DNA of 37,464 nucleotides from Gammaproteobacteria bacterium (lineage in GTDB: Bacteria > Pseudomonadota > Gammaproteobacteria > Chromatiales > Chromatiaceae): contig JAAAOQ010000218.1 in the NCBI GenBank assembly GCA_009908845.1, positions 1 to 37,464 on the forward strand. The letters run 5' to 3'. A program made the translations under genes and the position numbers. Position 1 is the first letter of the stretch. Every line of letters starts with the position of its first letter. This document shows positions 15,705 through 24,141 of this stretch, one piece after another. The notes under the pieces are model-generated. The model ran no database searches and was not told the origin of the DNA. It saw only the letters and a list, made by a program, of their open reading frames with translations.

Positions 15705-16085
15705 CTAATCGCCCCCGCTCCCATCCGGGTTAGCGTCCAGGTTCCCGTCCGGGCCCCCGTCCGTGAGCTCAGCGGCGAGCGCTGCGACGAGCGCATCGAT
15801 CCGGGCGCGCGGCGGCGTGTCCGGATCAGGGCGCGCGCTCGCGCGCTGCGCCAGCGAATCGAGCGCGCGTTCGATGCCCTGATCGGCGATCCGGTGGGCC
15901 GCTGCGATACGCCGTTCTGACCGACTCTGGATCGCCCGCGCATCCTGTTCCGCCGCTGCAATCTGCTCGGCGGCCCGTTTGCGACAATCCTCCAACGCGC
16001 GCTGCGCCTCGGCCTCCGCCTTCAGCACCCGATTGAAGGCCGCATCGACATGCTCGGCGTCATCACTGGATTGTCGTTGCGTCAT
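15705..16085 (-). CDS. V/A-type ATPase subunit H/G-like peripheral stalk coiled coil
   Basis: A 126-residue protein, highly charged and helical, with an alanine/glutamate/arginine coiled coil (AFNRVLKAEAEAQRALEDCR and the next ~60 residues). It fits the G/H stalk subunit that pairs with E. The C-terminus is a low-complexity Asp/Gly/Asn/Pro tail (DGGPDGNLDANPDGSGGD). It is the first gene of the operon. The start is ATG 16085, with a GAGGGG stretch about 18 bases upstream, which is rather far. No convincing sigma-70 promoter is visible in the 57 bases before it, so read-through from the upstream reductase gene is possible. Confidence 0.7.
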   Translation of the reverse strand: MTQRQSSDDAEHVDAAFNRVLKAEAEAQRALEDCRKRAAEQIAAAEQDARAIQSRSERRIAAAHRIADQGIERALDSLAQRASARPDPDTPPRARIDALVAALAAELTDGGPDGNLDANPDGSGGD

Positions 16086-16142
16086 GTCCCGTTACCGCAT
16101 TTCCCCTCTTACCCAATGAAGTGTAGACCACCAGTAAAACGA

Positions 16143-17063
16143 TCAGGGATCACGGTCGGGAGGCGCCGACTCGCCGCCGTTCAGCCGCTTCAGCACCTGA
16201 TACAGGGCGGCCGAATCAAGCTCGCCATCGCCCTGGCCGACCAGCGCGTTCAGCCCCTGCTGCACCTGCGCCGCTCCCGGCAGCGCCAGGCCGAGCTCGT
16301 TGGCCGCCTCGAGCACGATGCGCAGGTCCTTCTGATGCAGCCTGGCCTTGAAGCCGGGGGCGAAATCGCCGTCCAGCATCCGTTGTCCATGGACCTCGAG
16401 GATACGGCTGTTGGCAAAACCGCCGAGCAGCGCCTCGCGCACCTTGGCCCCGTCCACCCCGGAGACCTTGGCCAAGAGCAACGCCTCCGCGACCCCGGCA
16501 ATGGTGTGGCCGACAAGCACCTGATTGCAGGCCTTGCAGACCTGGCCGGCGCCCTGGTCGCCGACATGGACGATGTTGCGGCCCATCCGCTCGAACAGCG
16601 GCCGCACCCGCGCGAAGGTCGCGGCCGGACCGCCGACCATGATCGACAGGGTGCCGTCGATCGCGCCCTGCTCGCCGCCCGAGACCGGCGCATCGAGCAT
16701 CTCGATCCCGGCGGAGGCGAGGCGCTCGGCGATGCGCCGCGTCGCCGACGGCGAGATCGTGCTCATGTCGACCACGACACTGCCCGGCTGGGCGCCGGTT
16801 ATCAGGGCCTCAGCATCGTCCGCGCCAGCGCCCAGGATCACCTGCTCCACATCCTCGGTATCCGCGACCATCGTGAAGCAGACCTCGCTGCGCGCGGCCA
16901 CCGCGGCCGGCGACGCGCAGACCTCGGCCCCGGCATCGGTCAACGCCGCTGTCGCCTCGGGACGCCGCGCCCAGACCGCCAACGCATGACCGGCCCGCCG
17001 CAGATTGAGTGCCATCGGCCGCCCCATGATTCCGAGGCCAATGAAACCGACGGATAGCGTCAT
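16143..17063 (-). CDS. Tartronate semialdehyde reductase / 2-hydroxy-3-oxopropionate reductase family
   Basis: A 306-residue NAD(P)-dependent beta-hydroxyacid dehydrogenase. The N-terminal Rossmann motif is GFIGLGIMGRPMALNL (Gly9, Gly11, Gly14), the substrate loop is DAPVSGGEQGA at ~120-130, and the catalytic Lys is in GQVCKACNQ at ~170. These match GarR/GlxR, which reduces tartronate semialdehyde to glycerate, and the related 3-hydroxyisobutyrate dehydrogenases. In phototrophs and autotrophs this step salvages glyoxylate from photorespiratory glycolate; no glyoxylate carboligase is in the window, so the substrate is not proven. ATG 17063 has an AAGGAG site 6 bases upstream. It lies 80 bases upstream of the ATPase operon on the same strand. 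Confidence 0.85.
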   Translation of the reverse strand: MTLSVGFIGLGIMGRPMALNLRRAGHALAVWARRPEATAALTDAGAEVCASPAAVAARSEVCFTMVADTEDVEQVILGAGADDAEALITGAQPGSVVVDMSTISPSATRRIAERLASAGIEMLDAPVSGGEQGAIDGTLSIMVGGPAATFARVRPLFERMGRNIVHVGDQGAGQVCKACNQVLVGHTIAGVAEALLLAKVSGVDGAKVREALLGGFANSRILEVHGQRMLDGDFAPGFKARLHQKDLRIVLEAANELGLALPGAAQVQQGLNALVGQGDGELDSAALYQVLKRLNGGESAPPDRDP

Positions 17064-17231
17064 CAAGACTCCTTAGGGGTTGTCCGCGAAGAAACTGAAC
17101 AGGCATCTCTCGCGAGCGAACAAAACGACCCGACCGGCTGGCAGATCGTGTTCAAGTTATTGACAGGCAAGCGCCTACGTCGTCTGGCTGCGATGCAACT
17201 CGGCAGCCTTGGGCGTGCTGAGGCAATCGCC

Positions 17232-19100
17232 TCACTCGGCGTCGGCGCTACTGCCGCCGCGCGTGTTGAACGACACCTTCCAATCGCTGGTCTCACCGAC
17301 CGCCTTGCCCTGGGTCGGGATCGCGGTCAGCTCCAAGGTGCCAACCTCCGACACCGCCGCCTGCAGGCGCACCGGGACGACCTCGCTGCGCTTGAGCTTG
17401 TCCGCCGGCAGGCTGGTCTGGATCTCTTCGAGCTCCTCGAGCTCGTCCTCGGACCATTCCTCGAGCAGATCGCCGACCTGATCCTCGCGCCGAACGCTGG
17501 AGCCGAAGAAACGGAAGCGCACCGGCTCGCCGACCACGAGCCCAAACTCCTGCGGCGGCATCACCGGCTCGCTGCCCTCCTCGAGCCCGAATGGAACGAC
17601 GCAGAGGGCATGCAGCTCCGGCTCCATGCCAGGGATCGCCGGCATGCTGCGCTCGATGCCGACATAGTAGGAGTGCGAGGTGCCGCCGCGGATGCGCACA
17701 CCGCCGTGATTGCGGGCATACGAATAGAACGCCGCACCCCGCGCGACGGCCAGGTCCATGTCATGCGCCTCGAGCAACCGCGCCGCGGGCGCGTCCTCGG
17801 CCGCGAGCCATTGGTTCAGCACCTGCAGCACCCGGTCGCGCAGCACCTCGGCATTGAAGACGCCGCCGTTGAACAGCACCGCGGTCGGGTGCAGGAAGCT
17901 CGCCCAGTGCGCATGCTCGACAAAGCCCTCGAGGTCCTCGGTCGCACCAGCCTGCTTGCCGAGGAAGGCCGCCAGATGGCGGGTCACGGCTGGGTCCTGC
18001 GCAAAGGGCAGCCCCACCTTGGTCAGGGCGCCGCGGGCGCGCTGGGCCGGGCGCTCGTCGACCGAAACCTCGGGGAAGAAGCCCTCGATAAGCGTTTCGG
18101 TCACCTCATCGCGGGTGAGCTCGGTGCGGATCGAGCCACCGATCAGCTTGGCCCCGCGGCTCGGGACCACAATCGGATAGGCCTCGCGCTCGGCATCGGC
18201 CAACAGCGCCTCCTTGGCCTGCCGACAGCCGTGGGTGAGCGCCTGCAGTTGCCAGCGGTCGAGCTCAACACCGTTCTTCTTGAGCTTCTGCTTGACGACA
18301 TGGGCTAGGGTCAGATCCATGTTGTCGCCGCCGAGCAGGATGTGCTCGCCGACCGCGACCCGGGTCAGCTCCAACGCACCGTCCTGCTCGGTCACCGCGA
18401 TCAGCGAGAAATCGCTGGTGCCGCCGCCGACGTCGACGACCAGGATGATGTCGCCAACCTTCACATCATGACGCCAGCGCCCGACACTGTCGTTGACCCA
18501 GCTGTAGAGCGCCGCCTGCGGCTCCTCGAGCAGGACCAGGTTGTCGATGCCGACCGCCTTCGCGGCCTCGGCCGTCAGCTCGCGCGCGGCCGGATCGAAT
18601 GAGGCCGGCACCGTGACGGTGACATCCTGCCCATCGAGCGGATCATAAGGATGGGCACCGTTCCAGGCCTCGCGCAGGTGACTCAGATAGAGCACACTGG
18701 CCTCGAATGGCGAGAGCTGCTGGACGTCGCTCGGCACCTCGGGCGGAAGGATCGCGGCCTTGCGATCCACATCCGGATGGCAGAGCCAGCTCTTAGCGCT
18801 AGCGACCAGCCGGATCGGCGTCGTGACACCCTGGCGGCGCGCATGCTCGCCGATCACTCGGGTCGGATCGCCGCCCCAAGGCAGGGTTAGATCGCCCGGT
18901 GTATGCTCATCCGGGTGCGGCAGGTAGATGAACGACGGCAGCAGCGGCCGCTCCTCGACCGAGCCTGCGGCGGTCAGCTGCGGGATCGCCAGGATGCGCT
19001 GGTCGACCTCCTCGCCTTCGCATTTTGCGATTTCGACATAGGACAAGGCCGAATGGGTGGTACCCAGATCGATCCCGATGGCATAACGCGCAGCGCTCAC
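17232..19100 (-). CDS. Hsp70-family (DnaK-like) protein paired with DUF2760
   Basis: A 622-residue actin-fold ATPase. The N-terminus has IGIDLGTTHSALSYV (phosphate 1), then the connect/phosphate 2 region VVDVGGGTSDFSLI at ~230, and FNGGVFNAEVLRDR at ~425 as the adenosine motif. The C-terminal ~120 residues form a short substrate-binding-like part with an acidic stretch (EWSEDELEELEEI). It lacks the lid and EEVD-type tail of canonical DnaK, and resembles the YegD/HscC-like side branch. The start is GTG at 19100, which overlaps the stop of the DUF2760 gene (GTGA), so the two are coupled. The pairing of Hsp70 with DUF2760 is known in proteobacteria, but its role is unknown. It may chaperone a specific client together with its partner. 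Confidence 0.88.
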   Translation of the reverse strand: MSAARYAIGIDLGTTHSALSYVEIAKCEGEEVDQRILAIPQLTAAGSVEERPLLPSFIYLPHPDEHTPGDLTLPWGGDPTRVIGEHARRQGVTTPIRLVASAKSWLCHPDVDRKAAILPPEVPSDVQQLSPFEASVLYLSHLREAWNGAHPYDPLDGQDVTVTVPASFDPAARELTAEAAKAVGIDNLVLLEEPQAALYSWVNDSVGRWRHDVKVGDIILVVDVGGGTSDFSLIAVTEQDGALELTRVAVGEHILLGGDNMDLTLAHVVKQKLKKNGVELDRWQLQALTHGCRQAKEALLADAEREAYPIVVPSRGAKLIGGSIRTELTRDEVTETLIEGFFPEVSVDERPAQRARGALTKVGLPFAQDPAVTRHLAAFLGKQAGATEDLEGFVEHAHWASFLHPTAVLFNGGVFNAEVLRDRVLQVLNQWLAAEDAPAARLLEAHDMDLAVARGAAFYSYARNHGGVRIRGGTSHSYYVGIERSMPAIPGMEPELHALCVVPFGLEEGSEPVMPPQEFGLVVGEPVRFRFFGSSVRREDQVGDLLEEWSEDELEELEEIQTSLPADKLKRSEVVPVRLQAAVSEVGTLELTAIPTQGKAVGETSDWKVSFNTRGGSSADAE

Positions 19101-19801
19101 AGCTCTACCTCCGCTGGTGCGAGAATCCGAACGTCGCGACTGCTCGCGACCTGGGGCAGACGCACGTCCAGCGCACGCCAGCCCCGATGCACGAGCGATC
19201 CGGTGAACGGAGGCTCGCCGATGACCTGACCGGTTGGGCGCTCGGCCGAGGGATCGAAGCCCTTCTGCAGCGTCACCTGACTCCCCTCCGCCTCATCACG
19301 CACCGGCGCAATGCTGAGATGATCATCGAGGACACGGCGGCAGCCGTCGTGCACGACCCGCGCCGCAGCGCCGACCTCATGGTCCGAATACCCTGAGACC
19401 TCTTCCTGAAGGAAGTCCAGAAAGCGGCCTTCCTTCTGCAGCAAGGACAACAGCACCAACGCCGAATCCGGCCCCGATTCCTGCAGCACCGCCTGCGGTT
19501 GCGGAGGGGCCTCCACCGCCCGTTGCCGCGACGCCTTATTGGTCAGGGTCGATGCGCCGTCGATATAGAGGTCCGTTAGGCGCTGCGCGTACTCAGGGCT
19601 CACCATCGCCCAAAAGAAACTGTAGGACGCGATCGGCAGCCTCTTCAGTACGATCCAGGTCTCGCGCGCAGCAATCCCCAGCCAGTGGCGCGCGAGTTTC
19701 AAGCCTCGGATGGAAAGGCGCTTGGCCTCCTGCATCAGGGGCTGCAATCGTTGCATCAGGGGCTGCAATCGCTCAAACAGCGACGGCTTCTCATCGGTCA
19801 T
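19097..19801 (-). CDS. DUF2760-domain protein
   Basis: A 234-residue protein. Its first ~75 residues form a basic/hydrophobic membrane-facing helix zone (RLQPLMQRLQPLMQEAKRL, with a duplicated LQPLMQ, then ETWIVLKRLPIASYSFFWAM). The DUF2760 core follows: ALVLLSLLQKEGRFLDFLQE, then GAAARVVHDGCRRVLDD and a C-terminal beta-rich part with TGSLVHRGWRALDVRLPQ. The function is not known. It is transcribed with the Hsp70-like gene and overlaps it by four bases. The start ATG 19801 has AGGAGAGG 9-10 bases upstream; an upstream TTG at 19825 is less likely. Its neighbours suggest a dedicated co-factor for that Hsp70. Confidence 0.85.
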   Translation of the reverse strand: MTDEKPSLFERLQPLMQRLQPLMQEAKRLSIRGLKLARHWLGIAARETWIVLKRLPIASYSFFWAMVSPEYAQRLTDLYIDGASTLTNKASRQRAVEAPPQPQAVLQESGPDSALVLLSLLQKEGRFLDFLQEEVSGYSDHEVGAAARVVHDGCRRVLDDHLSIAPVRDEAEGSQVTLQKGFDPSAERPTGQVIGEPPFTGSLVHRGWRALDVRLPQVASSRDVRILAPAEVEL

Positions 19802-19970
19802 CTGAACGGTCCTCTCCTCAGGCAATAGGGCATGGTGCTGCCACAGCCTTCCATGTTACCGCGTCCGGTTGATTCGCATCATCCGCGGCACGCCGATCTG
19901 CCACCCCAGGCTGGCATAATCGGCTCGCCATCCATCCCGGTGTCGTTTTGGGCTCCCTTGAACAGAACCG

Positions 19971-20243
19971 ATGATTGCACCCAGAGAAGATCATGTCCCG
20001 ATGATCGTGAGCCCCGAGGAGCGCAGCGAGATGATCGCAGTCGCTGCCTACTTCCTCGCCGAGCAGCGCGGCTTCACGCCCGATGGTGCCGCCGATGACT
20101 GGCTCACCGCCGAAAGGCAGATCGACCGCCTGCTCGACGCAATCCGCCGGCAAGGGATCTCGCGCGCGCAGTTCGAGCGTGCCGGACTGCGCAATGCGCT
20201 ACGGCTCTGGAACGAGACATCGCATCCGAGCGATCAAGGCTGA
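19971..20243 (+). CDS. DUF2934 family small protein
   Basis: Up to 90 residues. The core IAVAAYFLAEQRGFTPDGAADDWLTAERQID is the DUF2934 pattern (aromatic-rich helix, DDWxxAE), a small helical domain of unknown function often near stress or membrane genes. The start is uncertain: ATG 19971 or ATG 20001; no strong ribosome binding site favours either. It is divergent from DUF2760 and precedes the cytochrome cluster by 264 bases. There is no catalytic motif. Confidence 0.75.
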   Translation: MIAPREDHVPMIVSPEERSEMIAVAAYFLAEQRGFTPDGAADDWLTAERQIDRLLDAIRRQGISRAQFERAGLRNALRLWNETSHPSDQG

Positions 20244-20340
20244 GACCCCCGAACAGACGCTCCCTTCAACCGCGCCCGGCCGGGAACGCGGCATCCGGCA
20301 ACGATACCCTAGCGCGACCGTCAAGTAACACTGCACCGAC

Positions 20341-20370
20341 TTGGCAATTGTCATTGCGATCCCGTAGTAT
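20341..20370 (+). promoter_or_regulatory. Candidate sigma-70-like promoter before the cytochrome/fcc cluster
   Basis: TTGGCA (20341-20346) is followed after 18 bases by TAGTAT (20365-20370), about 138 bases upstream of the cytochrome start. The -35 matches TTGACA in five of six positions and the -10 matches TATAAT in four of six. It sits in the only relatively AT-rich patch of the 264-base gap. Plausible but not proven. Confidence 0.3.
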
Positions 20371-20507
20371 CGGCGGCGTGAAAAATAACCGATAAGCGGA
20401 ACGGACCTGGACTGAGGCCCGTCCCTGGGGGAACGAGCACAGCTGGGTCGACGCGAGTCGCGGCCGATGCTCGGAACCCATGATTACCATTAGCCGAGAG
20501 GGTGCCA

Positions 20508-21080
20508 ATGCCGACCCCGAATGGGCAAGGCGCGGCGAGAACCCCCAAGCGCGGTCGCCGCTTGGGAGTCATGCTCGTCAGCGTCGTCTTTATCGCAGGA
20601 ATCCTGTTCGCCGGGCTTTTTTCCACGGGCCTCGCTTACACCAATGAGATGGATTTCTGCGTCTCCTGCCACTCGCTTCAGATCCCATACGAAGAGTACA
20701 AGGAGAGCCTGCACTACAAGAACCAGTCCGGCGTCCAGGCCACCTGCGCGGACTGTCATGTACCCAAGCCCTTCATCCCAAAGATGATCGCCAAGGTCGT
20801 CGCGATGAAGGACGTCTACCACGAGATCGCCGGCACGATCGACACGCCCGAGAAGTTCGAAGCGCACCGCTGGGACATGGCCTCACGCGTCTGGGCGCGG
20901 ATGGAGCGCAACGATTCGAGGGAATGTCGCAGCTGCCATGAGTTCTCGAACATGGACCTCTCCGAGCAAGGTCGCTCCGCGCGCAGCCGTCACGCCAGTG
21001 CCGAGGAGCGGGGCAAGACCTGCATCGACTGCCACAAGGGTATCGTTCACTACGAGCCCTATGAGCCGGACGATGAGTGA
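20508..21080 (+). CDS. NapC/NirT-type membrane-anchored tetraheme c-type cytochrome
   Basis: A 190-residue protein with one N-terminal membrane anchor (residues ~20-43, LGVMLVSVVFIAGILFAGLF) and four heme-binding motifs: CVSCH 51-55, CADCH 80-84, CRSCH 140-144 and CIDCH 172-176. This count, length and spacing are those of the NapC/NrfH/TorC family, which takes electrons from quinol and hands them to periplasmic enzymes. The start is ATG 20508, with GAGAGGG just before it; an upstream GTG at 20502 adds only two residues. Ankyrin, fccA and fccB follow, so it may be the link between the quinone pool and the sulfide dehydrogenase. The partner enzyme of a typical NapC is not nearby. Confidence 0.9.
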   Translation: MPTPNGQGAARTPKRGRRLGVMLVSVVFIAGILFAGLFSTGLAYTNEMDFCVSCHSLQIPYEEYKESLHYKNQSGVQATCADCHVPKPFIPKMIAKVVAMKDVYHEIAGTIDTPEKFEAHRWDMASRVWARMERNDSRECRSCHEFSNMDLSEQGRSARSRHASAEERGKTCIDCHKGIVHYEPYEPDDE

Positions 21081-21174
21081 GCCCAAGTCCTCGGTCTCGA
21101 CGGATCGCCACCAGGTACCGCGTCCCCTGGCATCCATCCAGCCTGACGCGGATCGACACCGGAGGACGACCGAG

Positions 21175-22023
21175 ATGGTGACCATCCCGAAGATTCGCCG
21201 GGCCTTGTTCGCTGCGATGATGACGACCGCTGCAGCGGTGATGGCCGGCGACGCCGAGCTCGACCGCGAGATGCGACTCGCTGCGATGATTGGTGACACC
21301 GAGACCGTCGACGCGCTGCTCGACCAAGGCGCAAACATCAACTCGGCCAGTGAATTCGGCAAGACGGCGCTGATGACGGCAGTGGAAGGCGGCAATCTCG
21401 ACACGGTTTCGGTGTTGCTCGCACGCGGTGCCGACGTCAATGCCCGCACCGTTGCCGGCTGCACAGCGCTGACCTTCGCCGCTGAGAATGGCCACTACGG
21501 CATCACTGCGATGCTCATCGAGCGCGGCGCGCACGTCCATGACCGCACCCGCGCCGGTTGGGATGCCCTGATGATCAGTGCCCGCTATGGCCTGACCGAG
21601 ATCGTCGAGCAGCTCCTCTACCGAGGTGCCGACCCCAAGGCGGCCGACAAGCATGGACGCACGGCGCTGATGCAGGCTGCAGCGAAGGGGCACGCCGAGG
21701 TGGTCGAACTGCTGGCAAAGCACGGCGCTGACATCGATAGCCGCGATGAGGAAGGCGCGACAGCGCTGATCATTGCCGCCGACGAGGACCAGAAGCAGGT
21801 CGTTGAGACCCTGCTCGCACTCGGCGCCAAGGTCGATGCACGGGATGAGCTCGGCGACACAGCGCTGATGTGGGCCGCAAGCCAGGGTCATGCCGATATC
21901 GTCAACGCGCTCCTCGAGCACGGCGCGGACCCGACGCTGCAGGACAATGAGGGCCTCTCGGCCGCCGACCTAGCACGCCGCAGCGGCAACCTTGAGGCCA
22001 TTGAATCCATGGGGCCGCCGTAG
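21175..22023 (+). CDS. Exported ankyrin-repeat protein
   Basis: A 282-residue protein with a signal-peptide-like start ([20 protein letters not shown], cleavage likely around AVMAGDA) and then about seven ankyrin repeats of 33 residues from residue ~30 to the end, each with the TALMxAAxxGH and VxLLLxxGAD pattern. Ankyrin arrays bind other proteins; here a periplasmic scaffold for the cytochromes is a reasonable inference. ATG 21175 has GGAGG 9 bases upstream. The long frame from 20938 overlaps the cytochrome gene and is not real upstream of 21175. The family is common near redox enzymes, but I do not know a proven function for this one. Confidence 0.85.
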   Translation: MVTIPKIRRALFAAMMTTAAAVMAGDAELDREMRLAAMIGDTETVDALLDQGANINSASEFGKTALMTAVEGGNLDTVSVLLARGADVNARTVAGCTALTFAAENGHYGITAMLIERGAHVHDRTRAGWDALMISARYGLTEIVEQLLYRGADPKAADKHGRTALMQAAAKGHAEVVELLAKHGADIDSRDEEGATALIIAADEDQKQVVETLLALGAKVDARDELGDTALMWAASQGHADIVNALLEHGADPTLQDNEGLSAADLARRSGNLEAIESMGPP

Positions 22024-22045
22024 CCTCCGGCGCGCCCCGACTGGA

Positions 22046-22082
22046 TGCCCGGGACACGAGGACCAAGGGCCGAGTCCCGGCA
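22046..22082. promoter_or_regulatory. Imperfect inverted repeat between the ankyrin gene and fccA
   Basis: TGCCCGGGAC (22046-22055) and GTCCCGGCA (22074-22082) pair with one bulged base across an 18-base loop. There is no T-run, so it is not a terminator. It could be an mRNA stability or processing hairpin that sets a higher level of fccAB than of the upstream genes, or an operator. Seen by eye; function inferred. Confidence 0.35.
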
Positions 22083-22139
22083 TATCGGGACGGAGATCGA
22101 CTCCAAACCCCACCTTGCACATTTCCCAAAGGAGGAAGC

Positions 22140-22769
22140 ATGGCCAAGCATCGTCTAATAACGGCACTTGCAGGCGGGGCGCTCGCCCTCGGCCTGTCGC
22201 ACGGCGTCAGTGCCGAAGACCTAACCGATATCGCGACCGGCAAGATGCTCGTCGACACTTGCGCAGGCTGCCACGGCACCCATGGCAACAGCGTCGGGCC
22301 AGCCTCGCCCAGCATCGCCGGCATGGACCCGCTGGTCTTCGTCGACATGATGATCGCCTTTCAGGAGGGGGATACCTATTCGACGATCATGGGGCGGATC
22401 GCCCGCGGGTATAGTGAGGACGAGCTCATCCAGATGGGTGAATACCTGAAGGAGCAGGCGTTCCAGCCCGTTGACCAGTCCTACGATGAGTCGTTGGTCG
22501 CCGACGGCGAGGAGCTGCACGACCGCTTCTGCGAGAAGTGCCACGAAGAGGGCGGCAAGGCACTTGTCGATGTGGAGGACTACATCATCCTCGCCGGGCA
22601 ATGGACCCCTTACCTCGAAAACGCGATGGCCGACTTCCGCGCCGACCGTCGAATGCTGCCGAAGAAGATGGGACGAAAGCTCGACCAGATGCTCGAGGAG
22701 CACGGCGAGGAATCGCTCGACGCCCTCTACGCCTATTACGCCAGCCAGCAAGACTACAAGCAGGAGTGA
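22140..22769 (+). CDS. fccA: Flavocytochrome c sulfide dehydrogenase, diheme cytochrome subunit
   Basis: A 209-residue periplasmic cytochrome. A Sec signal peptide covers residues 1-25 ([14 protein letters not shown], cleavage after VSA). Two c-heme sites are present, CAGCH 41-45 and CEKCH 131-135, one in each half of an internally duplicated class I fold, as in Allochromatium vinosum FccA. It takes electrons from the flavin subunit FccB and passes them to other cytochromes. A very good ribosome binding site (AAAGGAGG, 22128-22135) precedes the ATG. fccB follows after 6 bases, so the two subunits are made together. Confidence 0.95.
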   Translation: MAKHRLITALAGGALALGLSHGVSAEDLTDIATGKMLVDTCAGCHGTHGNSVGPASPSIAGMDPLVFVDMMIAFQEGDTYSTIMGRIARGYSEDELIQMGEYLKEQAFQPVDQSYDESLVADGEELHDRFCEKCHEEGGKALVDVEDYIILAGQWTPYLENAMADFRADRRMLPKKMGRKLDQMLEEHGEESLDALYAYYASQQDYKQE

Positions 22770-22775
22770 TCGCCC

Positions 22776-24065
22776 ATGAGTCTCAATCGCCGTGAATTCG
22801 TCAAAGCGACTGGCGCCATCGCTGCCGTCAGCGCGGTCGGCTTCCCGCATATTGCACGCGCCGAGTCCAAGAAGGTCGTCGTCGTTGGCGGCGGCACCGG
22901 CGGGGCCACCGCGGCCAAGTACATCAAGATGGCCGACGACAGCATCGATGTGACCCTCATCGAGCCGAACAAGGAGTACTACACCTGCTACATGAGCAAT
23001 GAGGTGATCAGCGGCGCCCGGAAGCTCGAGGCGATCAAGCACGGATACGACGGCCTCAAGGCGCGCGGCATCAACATCGTTCACGACAAGGCTACCGCCA
23101 TCGATGCCGAGAAGAAGGAGGTCAAGACCGAAGGGGGGGAGACGTTCGCCTACGACCGCGCGATCGTCGCGCCCGGCATCTCGATCCTCTACGACAAGAT
23201 CGAGGGCTACAGCGAGGAGACGGCCAAGACGATGCCGCACGCCTGGAAGGCTGGCGAGCAGACCAAGATCCTGCGCAGTCAGCTCGAGGCGATGGATGAT
23301 GGCGGCGTGGTCGCGATCGCGGCACCGCCGAATCCGTTCCGCTGCCCGCCGGGGCCGTACGAGCGGGCCAGCCAGATCGCGATGTACCTGCAGAACGAGA
23401 AGCCGAAGTCGAAGGTGATCATCCTCGATAACAAGCAGAAGTTCTCCAAGCAGGGCCTGTTCACCCAGGGTTGGGAGCGACTCTACGGCTTCGGCACCGA
23501 TGACAGCCTGATCGAATGGCGGCCCGGCCCGGATGCCGGCGTCAATCGGGTCGATCCGGAGACGATGACGCTCTACACCAACTTCGACGAGATCAAGGTC
23601 GACGTCGCGAACGTGATCCCGCCGCAAGCGGCCGGCAAGATTGCCCAAGATGCCGGTCTGACCGATGACAGCGGCTGGTGCCCGGTCGACAAGAAGACCT
23701 TCGAGTCGACCCTCCATAAGGGTATCCATGTGATCGGCGACGCCTGTATCGCGACGGCGATGCCGAAGTCAGGTTACTCGGCCAACAGCCAGGGCAAGGT
23801 CGCCGCCGCTGCCGTGATCGCGCTGCTGAATGACGAGGAGCCAGGCATCCCCGCTTATGTGAACACCTGCTACTCGATCATCGGCAAGGACTACGGTATC
23901 TCGGTGGCCGCCGTCTATCGTCTGAGCGAAGATGGCTCGACCATCGCCGGCGTCGAAGGCTCTGGTGGACTGACTCCCGCCGATGCACCCGATTTCGCGC
24001 TCAAGCGCGAGGTCGAGTATGCCTACAGCTGGTACGACAATATCGTGCACGACATCTTCAGCTGA
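22776..24065 (+). CDS. fccB: Flavocytochrome c sulfide dehydrogenase, FAD subunit
   Basis: A 429-residue flavoprotein of the FccB/SQR-like family that oxidizes sulfide to sulfur or polysulfide. A Tat signal is present ([11 protein letters not shown] at residues 4-14; cleavage after ARA, residue 29). FAD binding is by [14 protein letters not shown] at ~34-47. Cys71 (CYMSNEV), position 42 of the mature protein, is the covalent FAD cysteine of A. vinosum. Cys190 (FRCPPGPYE, mature 161) and Cys365 (NTCYSIIG, mature 336) correspond to the redox-active disulfide. All needed residues are present, so the enzyme should be active. It is the last gene before a strong terminator. Confidence 0.96.
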   Translation: MSLNRREFVKATGAIAAVSAVGFPHIARAESKKVVVVGGGTGGATAAKYIKMADDSIDVTLIEPNKEYYTCYMSNEVISGARKLEAIKHGYDGLKARGINIVHDKATAIDAEKKEVKTEGGETFAYDRAIVAPGISILYDKIEGYSEETAKTMPHAWKAGEQTKILRSQLEAMDDGGVVAIAAPPNPFRCPPGPYERASQIAMYLQNEKPKSKVIILDNKQKFSKQGLFTQGWERLYGFGTDDSLIEWRPGPDAGVNRVDPETMTLYTNFDEIKVDVANVIPPQAAGKIAQDAGLTDDSGWCPVDKKTFESTLHKGIHVIGDACIATAMPKSGYSANSQGKVAAAAVIALLNDEEPGIPAYVNTCYSIIGKDYGISVAAVYRLSEDGSTIAGVEGSGGLTPADAPDFALKREVEYAYSWYDNIVHDIFS

Positions 24066-24081
24066 CGACCGAGGTGCGCTC

Positions 24082-24098
24082 GCCGGCCTCAATGGCCG
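24082..24098 (+). other. Additional hairpin just after fccB
   Basis: CCGGCC (24082-24087) pairs with GGCCGG (24093-24098) around a five-base loop, 17 bases after the fccB stop and before the T-tailed terminator. It has no T-run of its own and may protect the 3' end of the fcc mRNA. Confidence 0.5.
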
Positions 24099-24119
24099 GT
24101 CAACGGACTGTTTGGACGG

Positions 24120-24141
24120 GGGGGCTGCGGCCCCCTTTTTT
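24120..24141 (+). terminator. Rho-independent terminator of the fcc cluster
   Basis: A six-base-pair GC stem (GGGGGC at 24120-24125, GCCCCC at 24130-24135) with a four-base loop is followed by six T (24136-24141). It stands 54 bases after the fccB stop and is the clearest terminator of the window. Confidence 0.9.

Noticed and set aside
20773-21921. 382-codon minus-strand frame opposite the cytochrome and ankyrin genes
   Set aside because: It is antisense to clear ankyrin repeats, whose periodicity keeps the opposite frame open.
22221-23729. 502-codon minus-strand frame opposite fccA and fccB
   Set aside because: It covers two genes with complete heme and flavin motifs on the plus strand; the antisense product is Leu/Val/Asp-rich without motifs.
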